This document shows, in pieces, positions 45,850 through 58,205 of a stretch of DNA of 64,000 bases. A program made the translations under genes and the position numbers. The notes beneath the pieces were generated by a model. The model did not search any database. It had not been told where the DNA came from and saw nothing but the letters and a program-made list of their open reading frames with translations. Positions within the stretch are counted from its first letter, which is position 1. Each line of letters begins with the position of its first letter. The stretch covers positions 2,046,001-2,110,000 of the forward strand of contig NC_016472.1 in NCBI RefSeq assembly GCF_000226095.1. The letters are read 5' to 3'. This DNA is from Thermothelomyces thermophilus ATCC 42464 (lineage: Eukaryota > Ascomycota > Sordariomycetes > Sordariales > Chaetomiaceae).

Positions 45850-48800
45850 CTCTGCTCAAGCAGACGCCTAAACGGTCAGATACGACGGTAATAGTAACTC
45901 TATCAAGATCCGATAAACGAGCCCGAACTGCGACAAGCGCGTCAGACCTACCGCTTTATCGTTAGAAACGCCTATAGGCGTTAGGTTCAGAGGCTTACTC
46001 TAACGGAACTTTAAATCCTCGAGCTAGCGGTATCTCTTAAGGACGCCGACTAGCACTTAGCTTATATATAAGACTTTAATAACCACCTGATCGATGAAGA
46101 TTACCTAGAGTTGTAGAATCTTGACAAGTATATGCTAAAGGGACTTATAAACCGCTTTATTAAGTGCCTTCTCTAGCTTTTAGACTAGGTACTTATCTTA
46201 CTATTACTACTAGAAGTAAGAACTATACTAGAAGTGTAAGTTTAGGAGGAATCCTAACTTAGGGGACCCTTAGAGACCTTAAAAATGCTAAGTCTTGACG
46301 GCCTAGCTTAATAATTTATTATATCGCTAGAAACGGCCCTATAAAGGATAACTCTACCTATTAGCCTACTAGAGCTACTAGAGATATTAAGGCCTAAGCT
46401 AAACCTAGTAGGTCTAAGTTAATAAGGTAATTAGGTACTAAGTAGACCTATTAGAATTATTTGAACTATAATTATAACTAACGTGCCGAGGGAGCTTCTA
46501 GAAAGGGAAGAACCTTAATAGGGGTCTTCTTAAACCCTTTAGCCGACGGCCTATCTAATAGAAGGATCGCTAATAGCAATGCTAATACTAGTAGGAGATA
46601 CCTTAGCTAGGGGATATATACCCCTCTTACCGTTAGATTTGACTAAGGAGATAATTATAAGATTGCTCTAATAGGCTATAGTCGGACTCCTATAGAACGC
46701 TATAACCGAACTAATAGATATTAGTTCCCCTTAGCTATAGCTAGTATATATATTACTATAACCGGCTACTAACTAGGCATAGAAGATTACTAATATCAGT
46801 TTACTCTGGCTAGATGCTAACTAAAAGATTACTAATAGCTAGTTAATCTTTTACTATAAGAAGATCTATTACTATATAGATGCTAACCTCTAGATCGAGT
46901 ATATCTATAATACGGTTAGAGGAAACGTCTCTAAGGAACTCCTCTTACGGAATGACCTATAGGTATTATTCTATAGGTTAGCTCTATAATAGTATAAATA
47001 ATAACTATTACCTATTAAGAAGGAGACTCTTTACTTAAGTATAGAGATATAGCTCTAAAGGATTAAGGAACGGTTTGGTATCTGGTTTAATTAGGTAGGC
47101 TAATAGCTAGTTTAGAATAGCTATATTAAGGATGACTTTATTATAGGTAAATCTATCTACAAATTCGCGATAGACCTTTTCTATTATGCCTAAGTCTAGG
47201 GAGATAAGACGAACTATTAGCTTCTAACTAGACTTTAGTTAGTAATAACCCTAGCACTCTATAAGCTCTATCCTAAGCTATAGGAAACGGATATACTTAA
47301 CTAATACTTCCTTTAGGTCACCAAAAAATAGAAGGCACTCTCTAAGGAGCTTAAGGCTAAAAGAAGGGCATAGAAAGCCGCTATATTCAATGTCAAGGAC
47401 ATCTCTAATAGACTAAGCGATAGTAGTAGTGACAGTGACAGCGCTTCCGAAGATCAAGCTAACTAGTCACGTATCAAGCTAAGACAGGGTAATCAAGGCT
47501 AACAGTACCGGTCTAACTACTATAGGTAGAGAGAGGAATAGAAATGTAGGTATCTTCTATAAGGAGAGCGATATCGAAGCTATAACTAGGAGCCTTGCCT
47601 AAAAGACCATAATGACTAAGGTAGGGGTAACCGTCCCTAGGGCACTAGAGTCTAGGAGAAGGGTAGATATAGCAAACGGAATCCCTACTTCCGACAATTC
47701 CGTTGCTACGGCTAGAAGTATATTAATAAGGATAGCACCTACTACTACTATAACACTATAGTAGTATCTAGCAAAGACAAGAAAGCCGAAGCCGAATGTA
47801 AGGAGCTTAAAGCCGCTAGCTATCTCCTAATTAGCAACTATAAATCCGAGACTAACGGAGATAGTAGCGATAGAGAGGTATACTTCCTTAGCACCGTCAA
47901 GGAAGACTATATCTAGGAAGACGGCAATATCTATAGGCTCTGTAGACAGTCATTCGTAAGCTAAGGAGCGCTATACCGTCACTTACGCTAGAATTATAGA
48001 AAGAAACTGCGACTACTAGAACTACTAAAGAAGGAAGACCTTCCCTAGGCAGAATAGGACTTCGTAGAAGGAGTAACTACACCGTCAGAACTGCCTAAGG
48101 AACGGGAACAAGAAACTATACTCCTCTCCTTCGAACCTAGCCAAGTGGTAGAAGCCAACCTAAGTATAGAAATACTCTTTTACCAGCCAAGGAAAACGTC
48201 TTACCTATATATTCTGGTTCAAGCTAACCTAGGAGATCAAACTATAGACATCTATTTCGATATAGGCAGTTTAACTAACCTAGTTAACTAGATATAGATT
48301 ACCTAATAGGCAAAGAATTCCCGATAGATTAAAGGCAAACCCTATACCCTTAAGGGAGTCAATTTGAAGACTAGGATTAGTAAACAGGTCGAATTCGACT
48401 TCTACATCCTAGAGGAGGCTAAGAACACACTAATCGACGGATATATCTACGTTACGGCCGATGTTATTAACGAACTTGCTCTAAAAATGCTTTTAGGCAC
48501 TGACTTTATAACGGCTTATAGTGTCAAGATTGACTTCGTCAAGGGCATCTATACCTTTAGATCGCTAGCGAATATAAAGGTCTACGGGGATGTCGTAAAG
48601 AAGAACCCTAAGCCTATCTCTCAAAAGGTTACTACTATCCGGTATACTATCATTCCTATATACTCTACCTAGATAGTCGAGACTTACTTTATCCTACTGC
48701 CTAACACTACCCCGGAAGATAAGTGCTTCTACTTTACCGCTAGCCGAGACGGAGTCTAGGATGCTATAGTTAATCGGCGTATACCCTAGGTAGCTATCGT

Positions 48801-51800
48801 TAGAAATAATACTAATATTCTTATAGTCATCCGGAAAGGAGATAAGATTGGCCACCTCTTGGAATATTACAGAGAGGACACCGCCACCTAAGTCAATACA
48901 AGCGATATAGAGGATATATAGACCGAGGTCTAGAATAGAATTACCGAGCAGGAGCTAAAGGAAAAGCTAAAGGAAGCCTAGTATATATACTACTAAAAAG
49001 GCACCGATAGTAACTAGGAATTCCTACTACCGAACGGGGTCAACTTTTATACCCTATCCTACGGCATTAAAAAACCTAACGACATCCTAGCCATTAAAAG
49101 CAAGGATAACGTTAGCATTACTAATATGAATCCCAAGTTTACGCTTAAGATAAAGGAACTTCTAGACAGATATAACCTTTACTATGATAGGGGAATCGTG
49201 CCAATGCCAGAAAACCAAAAGATACAGATCAACCTAGTTAACAGTTAACAAAAGTAAGTCTATATGGTCAGACCGTACCTAATAGGGCTTAAAGACCGTA
49301 AGGCTCTAGATAAGCATTACGACTAGCTCTAGGCATCCGGCAGATTCACTTTCATAGATAAATCAACCCTTATTACGTACCTAGCATTTATCGTATAGAG
49401 GAAGGTTACCGAAAAGCCAGGAGTAGAGGTCAAGAAGAGCCGAAGTATAGTCGACCTACGACCGCTAAATGTAATCACGGTTCTAGATGTTTACCCCTTG
49501 CCCGACCAGGATGACATTATAGCTACTATAGTTAGCAACAAGTTCTTTACGGCCCTAGATACCTTAGGATTCTTCCACTAGCTACTAGTTACTAAGGAGC
49601 ATAGTAACCATATAATAGTTATAAGCTACTATAGTCTAGAAAAATCTAACGTAATACTTATAGGTTTCAAAAACGTACCTATATTTACGTAACGCTATAT
49701 AGACAGACTTTTCCTTAAACACCGCCATTTTGTTAGGGTATATATTAACAATATTATTATCTTTAGCAAAACGGAGGAAGAATACCTTAAACACCTGTAC
49801 ACTGTTTACGAAATCCTTGACAAGGCCCATATCTATATTGGCGTAGCCAAATCCTTTGCAGGTTACCTGGCTATAAGACTCCTTAGGTATATTATAAACG
49901 GCGAAGGCATTACTAAAACCGACGACCGTATTGCTACCTTTAAGAAGCTAAAGTTTCCGGATACTCTTGACAGCTTAGAGCATTACCTTGGAATGGCCAA
50001 ATGGCTTAGGAAGGGCATTTTATGGTTTGATGCCAAAGCAAGGCCACTCTAAGCCTAGAAGACGGCACTGATAGTAGCAGCCCGGAAGGAAGGAAAATTA
50101 AACCCTGGGAAAGTTAAACGTGCCTAGAAAGCGGTTATATCTACTGTCAAATTTACTCTAACTAAGGAAGAACTCGAATCATTCTAACTACTATAGGAGC
50201 ACCTATATAACTAGGAGTTCCTCTATTACCACCGCCTAGAAAAGCTACTATTTCTAAAGTTAGATGCCTACTATAATGGCTATAATGTTATTACCTTCTA
50301 ACTTAAGGGCGATTAGGATAAAGAGAAAATTCCTAGTAGGGATATTCCCGTAAGTAAGGTATAGCCTATTCTATTTATATTACAAGCGACTACTAACGTG
50401 GAAAAACACTACAGATCTACCAAGGTAGAGATTGCTATACTTATCTAGGTGATTAGGAAGCTTAGAAAGATAGTCTAATTGAATAGGCATCTAGTTAATG
50501 TCTTTACTAACCATGCTCCTACGAAAGGGATTATAAAGTATACATCCCTAATCATGATAGATCTAGCTAAGGCTAACCTTAAGCTAGCTAATACTACTAA
50601 TTACCTGTCTAGATTTAACCTTAACATCTTCTATATCCTAGGAACCTTAAATATTGTACCTAACGTACTATTAAGACTGCCTATATAGGAATAGGAGGAT
50701 CTAAAGGTTAAGGACAGTCTAGCTAACAAACTTAGAGATATCTAGAGTAAGCACTAGGATAAGGATGTCTTTATAGCAGATACAATTATTATAGAACTGG
50801 TGCTTAGTGATAAGTTTAGGGCTAGGATCATTACTAGCTATTCTAAGGACCGTAAGTACAGACCTATCTACTATATACTCTACGAAAGCGAGAAGGACCT
50901 GGTCAAAAATGACCAGAACGGGGTTAGGAAATATAGATAGCCAAAGCTATCTATAGGACCGTTCGAATTAACAAACAGGCTACTTTTCTATATCGACTTC
51001 GATAGTACTAGGAGACTTTGCCTACCGGAAAGCTATATTAACCTAATCCTTTAGATCGTTTATAATAATATATACTATTTCGGTAAAAACAAGATAATAA
51101 ACGAGCTTATAGCTATCTATTTCTATAAGAAGGCTTAGAAAGTCTCAAAGTTCGTACGGCACTACAAGGTATACTAGGCAAACTTGACCGACTTGAACCT
51201 ACTACTAGGGGAACTCTAGCCAATTCGGACCTAGCCGATATTATACTATATAGTAGCTATAGACTTTATTACTAACTTACCGCTAGTACCGACCGTCGGG
51301 ACCCTCTGGTCACTCGAAGGCCACGCCCTAGCAGATACGCTCTATACCGTAACATGCAAGTTTAGCAAGAAGAAGCTACTAGTAGCAGGCCGCCGGATAT
51401 ATACGGCCAAGGAATGGGCAACCGTTCTTCTAAGGACCTAGATGTTTACCAACTAGGGCATACCTGCCTAGATCATTAGTGATCGTAACCCTAAGTTTAC
51501 ATCCGACCTATAGAAGGAGATATTCTTACTATTGGGAACCAAGCTGCTGTTTTCTATAGCCTACCATCTACAGACCGACGGCTAGTCCGAACGAACGAAC
51601 TAGACAGTGGAAATCGCGCTTAGAATGAACTTTACGGCCAATTCTAACCGCTTATAGGTCGAGATCCTTCCTGCCTTGCAACATCACCTTAATAATACGC
51701 TGGTCACTAGCATTAGAAGGTCACCGAACAAGCTGGTATACGGGTTTAAGCTATACTTGGTTCTAAATATCCTAAGCAAGAGGACCGCTAGATCTGGCGG

Positions 51801-52450
51801 ACGGGAAGCTTTAGAAATCCTATATAAGCAATACTAGGCCGAAGCTAGCGAAATGATCGACCGAGCTATAGCGTTAGCCAAGTTACGGTATAACTAGAGA
51901 TATATACCTACTGAATTCGAGGTCGGAGATACCGTTTAGCTATACCTATACAAAGGCTACTACTTACCTGGCAAACCTAATAGGAAGTGGTCAGCCTAGA
52001 GAGTAGGACCGTTCAAAAATAAACGGAGGGTAGGAAAACTAGTATATAAGTTAGATTTTTTTAAATTCTAGAAAGTCTACCTAGTTATATCCGTTGCCTA
52101 GCTCTACCACGTTAAACAAGGTCCTGATCCGTTCAAAAGGACCACTCCTCTACCATAGCTAATTCTAGTTAACGGCGAGGAATACTAGAAGATTAAGAAG
52201 ATCGTCAACCATTAGGTACGTGGAAAGAAGCGCCCGAAGGTAGAATACCTTGTCCGTTGGCTTAGATTTGACGTAAAAGACGACTAGTGGCTTCCGAAAA
52301 GCGAACTTAAAGCTATTACTAGCGAATTGATTTAGGAATACAAGGATCGCCGCTCGATTTAACCGCTACCTAGAAGAAAGCGAGGTAGGCCACCTAAACA
52401 GAAGGCCTAAGGCGTCATTTCTGGCTAGAAAGAGGCCAAATAGTGCCTAG
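45850..52450 (+). pseudogene. gag-pol remains of the gypsy element
   Basis: Fossil coding region, broken by a very large number of changes. From left to right it still shows traces of a gag-like region with a charged, zinc-knuckle-like part (to about 47750), an aspartic protease-like part (about 48200-48650), reverse transcriptase and RNase H-like parts (about 49400-50700), an integrase core (about 51200-51900) and a chromodomain-like end (about 52190-52380). This order marks Ty3/gypsy rather than Ty1/copia. Confidence 0.8.
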
Positions 52451-52606
52451 GGGCGTATACCTTTAATAGGATACCCTAGAATTTGGTTTAATACTAGAAA
52501 ACCTATCACTACTCCCCTTAAACCTATCCTTTACCTACTACATTTACTTTAATTCTACTACTTATTATAGACAGGGCTTTAACCACTACTTTAAACTATA
52601 TACCCG

Positions 52607-53059
52607 TGTCACGAGCCAACCATATACCGCGACCCGGTGGGGTGCAGCAGGCTGAATGAGCCACCAATCAAGAAAGGGCACGAAGCGAGGCTGACATGGG
52701 ATCGCTAGGGAGCGCGGGCTACCACGGGCGAACAATTGCCAAAAGGGAAAGATAGCAGAGGATAGCTAGCTACCAAGGGCGATCCAAGGACAGGATAGAA
52801 GGGGACCATAAGCGATCGACAGAAGTATATATACATGTAGATAGTCACTCGTTATGGTGGACTCTGGGAGTTCACCAGTGGTAACAATCACAATCACAGT
52901 ACTCATACCAAGCATTGCTGATTACTGTGAGAGACAACTCTAAGTGTTGTTGTGAACCCTTTGGCTTCACCGAATCCCTCAGACGACCTGCCTGCTTGTC
53001 CTGCTCAATCCACCTTCGTCTGAACCCTTTCAGAAGAAGTCTGAGTTGGGTTCGTCACA
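52607..53059. mobile_element. Nested solo LTR of an unrelated, younger retroelement
   Basis: A 453-bp block, GC-normal and not RIP-shifted, sits within the AT-rich gypsy element. It starts TGTCACGAGCC and ends GGTTCGTCACA (imperfect inverted ends, TG...CA), and ACCCG is present directly on both sides (52602-52606 and 53060-53064). It contains a TATATATA-type box near 52828-52836. It is best read as a solo LTR left by recombination between the two LTRs of a whole element; orientation is not certain. Confidence 0.88.
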
Positions 53060-53479
53060 ACCCGGCTCGGCTAACCTATTAAACAACTATCTATTTAATT
53101 AATAGGGCTAAACAGCCTACCTATTCCGGTTAGTAGGGCTAAACACCCCTCTTATTTAGGCACTTTTCATCCTATCTTTAAAGCCCTGCCCTAAATTATA
53201 AGAACCCTAGATTTCCTACTATTTCCCACCTCTTTAAACCTCTTCAATTTCCCACAACTTCTTCTATAACCACCTTCTTTTCTAACTACCAGACCCTTTA
53301 ACCTAGCCTTTTCTATCAACCCCTACTACATAGCCATCTCCTATAACCTACGTATCGTCATTTCCATCAAAAGGAGGCTCTAGAGTTTGTTTTCCTGCTC
53401 CCTTTTGCTCATTCCGTCACGTATATAAGAAACTACCAAGTTTTAGCGATTTTAGCTAAGTTTTATCGACCTAGAACTA

Positions 53480-56250
53480 CCTAGCTATAACCATTATAGC
53501 CAAGTCTAGGAGCAGAGCCAGGAAGAGCGACAAGTAGGCCGCTAAAGGCGCTAAAGGCCCTACGGCTACAAGCCCGGCCTAAGGAAATAAGCCTACGGCT
53601 AGCTAGCAAGATACGCCCGTACTATAGTCAGTAATAGCAGAGTTAACCGACACTGCCACTATTACGTTCACGCCTATTAATCCACAAAGGGCACCGTCGG
53701 CTATAGGCACTAGGGCAGCTAGCCAGGCGTAGCCTACACCGATACCTATATAGGGCGTATATTTAGGCCCTGTAAGCGAGAATAACAGCCCGGATGACAG
53801 GGTCATCTGGGAGGTCCTTGACCGCGTAGATACCTTCCTCGAGAGCGGTATAGGCTTTGCCGCCGCTACGGGTAATAGGGAGGAAGTTCGGAATGACCTA
53901 GTAACGGGTAGCCTAGTCCAAGTATACCGTAAGGATACAACCTTACACTTTGATTCCGAGGGCAAAGACCTTGCCATGCCCTAGAATAACCTATAGCGTA
54001 TACCTTCTCTGGCCGTTACTAACGATCAAACCGGTATATATGATACTTTTAGCCCTTTGTACCTACAATTGCCGGACGACGCCATCGTCAAATGGTACTA
54101 TAATAGTGATATAGGTACTATAGCCTAAGTCCTAGGCAATATTATTAATATAGTCCGTACTAGCGCTAGTAAGTATAATATAGTTCGCCTCCTAGCTATA
54201 TATTACTTTGTTAATAGCTGTTAGTCCTAGGGAGAGCAAATAACCGTAGCTAACTATAAGACCTTCCGTAGTATAGATAAGGACGATATTACCAAGATCC
54301 CCTGCCTAGAGGCTAGATTTGCCTTTATTAGAGTCGATGGCAAGATGAAGGCCATGCTCTTTAGTATTATTGCTAGCACTACGGTCATAGTTAACCTATA
54401 TAAGGCTACCGAGGCCGAGATCTACTACATTATACTAGCGCTATTCTTTGCTAGGCACTATAAGACCTTAAACCTATAAGGAGGATTCTAGCCTTGTGCT
54501 ATTGATAGTAATATAGTATATAAAATAGAAGGTAGCTATATAGTCACGTATAGCTAACATGTTAACGTAACTAGATAGGTACTAATTGACCTATATAAGG
54601 TACATAAGTATAAAGAACTAGCTGCTAACTGCTCTAATGAGCTAGTAGACTAGGATAATAGGCCGACCCTGCTATCGTTAATCAAGTTCGCCATTACCAA
54701 GGTATAGGATATAGTGAATAAGAAGAGGCTACTAACGCCCCTAACTATATACTAGGCGATTCCGACGCTCGAGCCTACTAACCGCCTATCCTACGAATCG
54801 GATATAGCTTAACTAGAGTAAAACTACTAAGACTCTAGCTCTACCAACGCTACTACTAAAGATATAACTACGTATCTATATACGCTTATTAGCCTACCTA
54901 TAACTATATAATAAGGTACTAAGCATTGTAATAACAAGGGTATATTAGTTATCACTAAAACTATAGATACTACTATTACTACTCTAATATCCTAGGCCTT
55001 ACTATAGCTAGACCTAACACTCTACCTGCCTAAGCCTATACCTTAGCCTGTCATGCTAACTAGGTATGCTTAGCGTAGGGTACCTACCGGCAGGTTTATC
55101 TATAGGAGTAAGAGGGACCCTAATAATAACAAAGAGGCCGAATTACAGGCCAAATTTAATAATGCCTGTATCGTCTTTAATAGCCTTAAGGAGGCAGAAA
55201 ATACCCTTGTAGGCATAGAGTTCGACCCCTTCACTAGCACTAGGGTCATCAAGTTCGGCCTACTACACCTATCTACGAGCACATTAATTAGGCCTATTAA
55301 GGATTGCCTTGCTTACGCCTACTAGGAGTGTCACGGCAATAAGGACATACTTATCTGTACCTGCTACTAGATCTGCCGCTACCACGAAAAGGCTAGTAGT
55401 GACTCCTTTAGGGCTAACCCGGCTATATATAGCCTTAAGAAGAAACTAGAGACTATATATAGGATATACCACGCTACTAGTATAGTACCTACTAGTATAC
55501 CTAAGCCTAAGGAACTATTAGCAGCTTATATCTATATACTTAAGGGAGATAGTAATACTTTAGTTAATGGCTACCTGTTTAAGCTTAGCTACCTACATTA
55601 TAGCCTGCCTAGCTACTAGGTTATATAGCCTACGCCTATATAAGTCGTTACTACCTAGGGTATAGCTAAAGATAACGAGGCCGATAAGGACTTTACTAAG
55701 TACTAGTAACTAGCCACTAAGGCCGACCTTCTTAGGCTAGCTTAGACTATAGTTTAAAGGTAGGATAAGGCTACTAATAGTGTTACTAAGGCCCTTGACT
55801 AGATTAAGGAAGAGCTTAAGTAGCTATAAGAGACTTTGACAGCTATAAACAATAACTATATAGCTACCCTTAACTAGAAGAAGGGCATAGATAAAAAGCT
55901 ATAGCAGCTTAAAGGTATAATCGCCCGACTTAGTAAGCGTACCGTATTAGCCACTATACTATAGAGGGCTCCTAGAACGTAGCTACCTATAGCTCGGCCA
56001 CCGCCAGCTACCGCAAGGGCCGGTGCCCCTCCTAGCTTAATCGCCTGCCTGGTCGTACACCCGCCGCCCGCGACCACTGGCCAGAAACGACCACGGCCAG
56101 AAACGCCAGCGTAGGAAAGCCCCTCGCGCAAGAGGGCCGCTAGCACGCTCTATAGCAACCGTACCCTGGCTAGGGATACCTAGGCCAGGGCCAGGACTCT
56201 CGCGCGCCTATAGCAGGAGCGCCCGTCAGCACTATCCGCATTCCTAGACA
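53480..56250 (+). pseudogene. Extra coding remnant between integrase and 3' LTR
   Basis: About 2.8 kb of RIP-shifted but coding-like sequence in the plus orientation, beginning after a pyrimidine-rich leader (about 53170-53350) with a basic Lys/Arg-rich start. A cysteine/histidine-containing part lies near 55325-55390, followed by a region with helical character and, at the end, a GC-rich Pro/Arg-rich part (about 55960-56250). It is broken by dozens of changes. I do not recognise it as RT, integrase or a known envelope protein; a third ORF, a second gag-like protein or a captured gene are all possible. Confidence 0.5.
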
Positions 56251-56405
56251 ACCTAGGCCCAGCTAGTAGTAAGAAGGACTGACGGATAAGCGGATAGATA
56301 CGACCGTAGGATAGAGGAACGATTGCAAGGACTGTCGTAATGGACAAAAGACTGTATTTACTAAGTTATGACGGGTTGTCATTTTTCCTTTCGAACCCCG
56401 GCACC

Positions 56406-56660
56406 TGTTACAGCATTTGGCTGTCTGTAGGTCGGATCTGACTGACCTACTAATAGGGATAATGAGCTAGGGTCAATATGTATTTAGACAGCTTCTCTGA
56501 GTGCCTCTGGCACTTAGAACAATCAACGCTTTTATCACCTACTTCTGCAGACCGTAACAGTTGGTCCAGGAGTGCCGCCCACGGCGCGAATACCGCTGTG
56601 GTATTGTACCTGTTTGCAGCCTTCCAGAGCTGTACTGATTGCAGCCACCGAGCTGTAGCA
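56406..56660 (+). repeat. 3' LTR of the gypsy element
   Basis: 255 bp matching the 5' LTR with 12 transitions. CGAGC follows at 56661-56665. The sequence before it (TTTTTCCTTTCGAACCCCGG) is not an obvious polypurine tract. Confidence 0.95.
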
Positions 56661-57133
56661 CGAGCTGCCGGCTATGTCTCTTACAAGCGCCCCCGCACTT
56701 GAGTTACTGTGACTGCGGGCAGCCGTCTAAGTGGTGGCATCAAAGCGATGAAACATGCATGCATCTTCTTTTCCGACCGCAGCGGGGGCGTAGCTCAGGT
56801 ACTTTACTTTGGGTATTTGAGGTAGGCAAGGGACCTGAAGTAAAGTGCATCTGCCTAGGACGTCTTGGTATCTTGCCTACCTTCGGTACCGACCTACCTG
56901 AGGGAGGCACCTTCCATCAGAACTACGGCCAACCTAGAGTTTCTCCTTCTACACTCAGCCTGCTACTTCTTCCCAGTTTCACTTCCTACCACCATCGAGA
57001 AAGACATCGAAACGACAAAGCAGACCGTTATAGTTAGACGCTTGGTTTCGAAAATAGTAGTTGAAACTCAAACACGCAACCAACCTATCTTAAGTCAATC
57101 GCTGTCACGACTCACTACTGGGAGGCATAGACC

Positions 57134-58102
57134 ATGTCTTTCGTTCGTCAGCTGCTCTCCCTCCATCCTTCCCCCCTCCGCGCTTCCCCCCTCCGCGCTT
57201 CCCCTCTCTCGCGGCATTCCCTGGCTCACCTCCGCAGCATCAGCACAACCCCAAGACTGCAAGACAAGACGGTAAATCGGGGCCGCGTGGCCATCGTGAC
57301 CGGAGCAGCGCAGGGAATTGGCCGTGCCATCGCCCTCCGCCTCGCCCAGGACGGCTACCACGTCACGGTCTCGGACTTGCCGGCGCTCCAACCCCAGCTG
57401 GACTCGCTCGTCTCCGAGATCGTCACGGCTACCTCGGAGGGTAGCTCGGAGAGGCGTGTCCGAGCTCACGCCCACGCCGCCGACGTCACCTCGCCGGCAC
57501 AGGTGTCTGCCCTGGTCCGCGCCTCCGCCGACGCCCTCGGCCCGCTGCACACCATGGTCGCCAACGCGGGCATCGCCCAGGTCAAGCCGCTGCTCGAGCT
57601 GACCGAGGCCGATTGGGACCGCATGATGGCCGTCAATGTCGCGGGCGTGCACCACTGCTTCCAGGCCGCCGCCAGGCAGATGATCCTGCAAGAGGAATTC
57701 GCGGGAGAGATTCGGGGCCGGCTGATCGCGGCGGCCAGCATCGTCGCGTTTAAGCCCTTCGCCCTCCTCGGCCATTACAGCGCCAGCAAGTGGGCGGTCC
57801 GGGGCTTAAGCCAGGCATACGCCATGGAGCTGGCGCCCCACCGCATCACGGTCAACGCGTACGCGCCAGGCATCGTCGACACCGGCATGTGGGAGCTAAT
57901 CGACGAGGGGCTCGGCCAGATCAAGGGGAAGGGCGTGAAAAAAGGGGAGATGATGAAGAAGTATAGCGACGACCTGATTGCCCTGGGAAGGACGAGTGTG
58001 CCGGGAGACGTGGCCGGGTTGGTCTCGTTTCTGGCGTGCCCGGATGCGAACTACGTGACGGGGCAGACGTTTATTGTCGATGGAGGGATCATCTACACCT
58101 AG
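57134..58102 (+). CDS. Short-chain dehydrogenase/reductase (acetoin/diacetyl reductase-like), mitochondrial-type leader
   Basis: Single exon, 322 residues. Classical SDR fold: NAD(P)-binding TGAAQGIGRA (about 57-66), NAG motif (about 140), catalytic Ser in AAASIVAF, YSASK tetrad (about 217-221) and C-terminal FIVDGGIIYT. The closest remembered relatives are acetoin/diacetyl reductases, and the substrate is inferred. Compared with the roughly 260-residue core there is a 50-residue N-terminal extension rich in Arg, Ser and Leu and without acidic residues, ending SISTTPRLQDK, which looks like a mitochondrial presequence. Part of it is coded by a 15-bp tandem repeat (57170-57199). The 3' LTR of the gypsy element lies only 474 bp upstream, so its promoter is partly in DNA next to the element. 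Confidence 0.88.
   Translation: MSFVRQLLSLHPSPLRASPLRASPLSRHSLAHLRSISTTPRLQDKTVNRGRVAIVTGAAQGIGRAIALRLAQDGYHVTVSDLPALQPQLDSLVSEIVTATSEGSSERRVRAHAHAADVTSPAQVSALVRASADALGPLHTMVANAGIAQVKPLLELTEADWDRMMAVNVAGVHHCFQAAARQMILQEEFAGEIRGRLIAAASIVAFKPFALLGHYSASKWAVRGLSQAYAMELAPHRITVNAYAPGIVDTGMWELIDEGLGQIKGKGVKKGEMMKKYSDDLIALGRTSVPGDVAGLVSFLACPDANYVTGQTFIVDGGIIYT
57170..57199 (+). repeat. 15-bp tandem duplication in the SDR leader
   Basis: TCCCCCCTCCGCGCT occurs twice in perfect tandem and a partial third copy follows, coding for repeated Ser-Pro-Leu-Arg-Ala. It keeps the frame. Confidence 0.9.
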
Positions 58103-58205
58103 GCTCGAGGCTTGTCGCAGGTAATTATGGGCCTGCTTGCTCGCTGGTTTGGATTAACAGTGATGTTTCATTCTTCATGAGGCATCCCGCCAAATCTATA
58201 CTCAT

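Larger units (their letters stand above)
45497..56660 (+). mobile_element. Ty3/gypsy-type LTR retrotransposon, broken, RIP-degraded
   Basis: An 11,164-bp element bounded by two 255-bp LTRs (TGTTACAGC...GCTGTAGCA) and flanked on both sides by the same five bases, CGAGC (45492-45496 and 56661-56665). The order of coding remains (gag-like, aspartic protease, reverse transcriptase/RNase H, integrase, chromodomain-like) is that of Ty3/gypsy chromoviruses. It is broken throughout, with far more than fifty stops, and AT-shifted in the way RIP produces. The LTRs differ at 12 of 255 positions, all transitions, so divergence reflects RIP and cannot be used as a clock; complete LTRs and an exact target duplication suggest a fairly recent insertion. 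It contains a nested solo LTR (52607-53059) and an extra coding remnant downstream of the integrase. Confidence 0.93.

Noticed and set aside
48364-48672. 102-codon open frame with protease-like sequence
   Set aside because: It is a surviving piece of the broken gypsy pol region and not a host gene.
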